Assembly: GCA_003567135.1 (NCBI GenBank)
Contig: PXAI01000059.1
Coordinates: forward strand, 1-14,121
Length of the DNA: 14,121 nucleotides
Reading direction: 5' to 3'
DNA from: Balneolia bacterium
Lineage (GTDB): Bacteria; Bacteroidota; Rhodothermia; Balneolales; Cyclonatronaceae
The translations under genes were made by a program, and so were the position numbers. The notes below the pieces were generated by a model, which was not told the DNA's origin, searched no databases, and worked only from the letters and a program-made list of their open reading frames with translations. Shown piece after piece: positions 13,727 through 14,121 of the stretch (within the stretch, counting starts at the first letter, position 1; every line of letters begins with the position of its first letter).

Positions 13727-14121
13727 ATGAAAGTGAAGATTACAGGATATTTGATTCGAACGATTTCAGGGCTTTTACTGGCGGGCATGCTTTTTACGCA
13801 ATCCGCTTATTCTTATGCTCCGTCTGATACTTCCACGGTTGAGTGGATGGAAGTCTATTTTAATATGCCGTCGGATCACAGCTACGCGATTGAGGGTAAT
13901 GAAACCAAAGACAGCTGGGATTTGGTCGCCACGCTCACCGATTTAATTGACGAAGCGAAATACAGCGTCGATCTGGCTATTTATGATCTGGAAAACCATC
14001 TGGTCGGGGAAGCGCTGGTCAGAGCGAAAGAGCGGGGCGTTCGCGTTCGCGTGGTTACGGATTTGTACAACCGAACCGATAATCCACGGTTTGATGAGCC
14101 GATGTGGGATATGCTGCGCGA
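13727..14121 (+). CDS. Secreted phospholipase-D-superfamily protein (5' part)
   Basis: The reading frame opens at the ATG at 13727 and runs off the window after 131 codons without a stop. It has a signal peptide (MKVKITGYLIRTISGLLLAG..., likely cut near residue 29-31). The region VATLTDLIDEAKYSVDLAIYDLENHLVGEALVRAKERGVRVRVVTD, residues ~69-114, is typical of the first beta-alpha-beta unit of PLDc_2 domains. There, 'I..A...V.lAiY' is followed by 'l..A..RGV.VRVvtD'. The HxKxxxxD catalytic motif would lie further on and is not in the window, so nuclease or phospholipase activity cannot be confirmed. Export suggests a periplasmic or secreted enzyme, and a C-terminal T9SS sorting domain is possible in this phylum. 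It is divergent from the septum-protein gene. Confidence 0.82.
   Translation, partial: MKVKITGYLIRTISGLLLAGMLFTQSAYSYAPSDTSTVEWMEVYFNMPSDHSYAIEGNETKDSWDLVATLTDLIDEAKYSVDLAIYDLENHLVGEALVRAKERGVRVRVVTDLYNRTDNPRFDEPMWDMLR

Noticed and set aside
13513..13827. Plus-strand ORF upstream of the PLD gene
   Set aside because: It is in a different frame from the PLD-family protein, begins inside a palindrome, and overlaps the real signal-peptide coding region.

Overview
The window looks like chromosome from a Gram-negative member of the Bacteroidota/Balneolota/Rhodothermota group. The supporting signs are: a very large secreted protein ending in a type IX secretion (T9SS) type A sorting domain with the SLSQNYPNPFNP signature; an LptD-type outer-membrane LPS assembly protein; start codons mostly preceded by AT-rich sequence without a Shine-Dalgarno; and a TATCTTTG box, the -7 element typical of Bacteroidota promoters, in front of the ftsB/divIC-like gene. 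Balneolota is my best guess, by inference only.

Layout. The first ~15 bases look like the 3' end of a tRNA-like RNA (tRNA-Ala or tmRNA), followed at once by a textbook terminator with a UUCG loop. Next come two secreted or membrane-linked proteins of unknown function on the minus strand, 4 nt apart (107-1907), and a divergent SRPBCC-fold protein (2066-2515). A bidirectional terminator at 2551-2591 separates the SRPBCC gene from the 1256-aa minus-strand T9SS cargo protein (2611-6381). After a 488-nt AT-rich gap come two plus-strand genes: a small VOC-family protein and a 333-aa protein with a B12-binding fold that appears to have lost its cobalamin ligands. A 38-bp palindrome lies between that gene and the convergent lptD (8653-11583). 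lptD follows a ROK-family sugar kinase (11613-12560) by 29 nt on the minus strand, so the two probably form an operon. The kinase lacks the family's zinc-binding cysteines.

The right end holds a ~550-nt non-coding region with a complex of nested inverted repeats bounded on both sides by GAATTNT heptamer repeats. It resembles an intergenic repetitive element. It is followed by a minus-strand FtsB/DivIC-like septum protein with a recognisable promoter, a second CATG-centred palindrome, and the 5' part of a secreted phospholipase-D-superfamily protein that runs off the window.

The genes do not form one pathway. Most look like ordinary chromosomal genes in short transcription units, with a bias to the cell envelope (LptD, the septum protein, several secreted proteins). 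No phage genes, transposase, CRISPR array or defence cassette is visible. The most unusual signals are the ligand-less B12-fold protein, the zinc-less ROK kinase, and the palindromic or repeat elements between genes.
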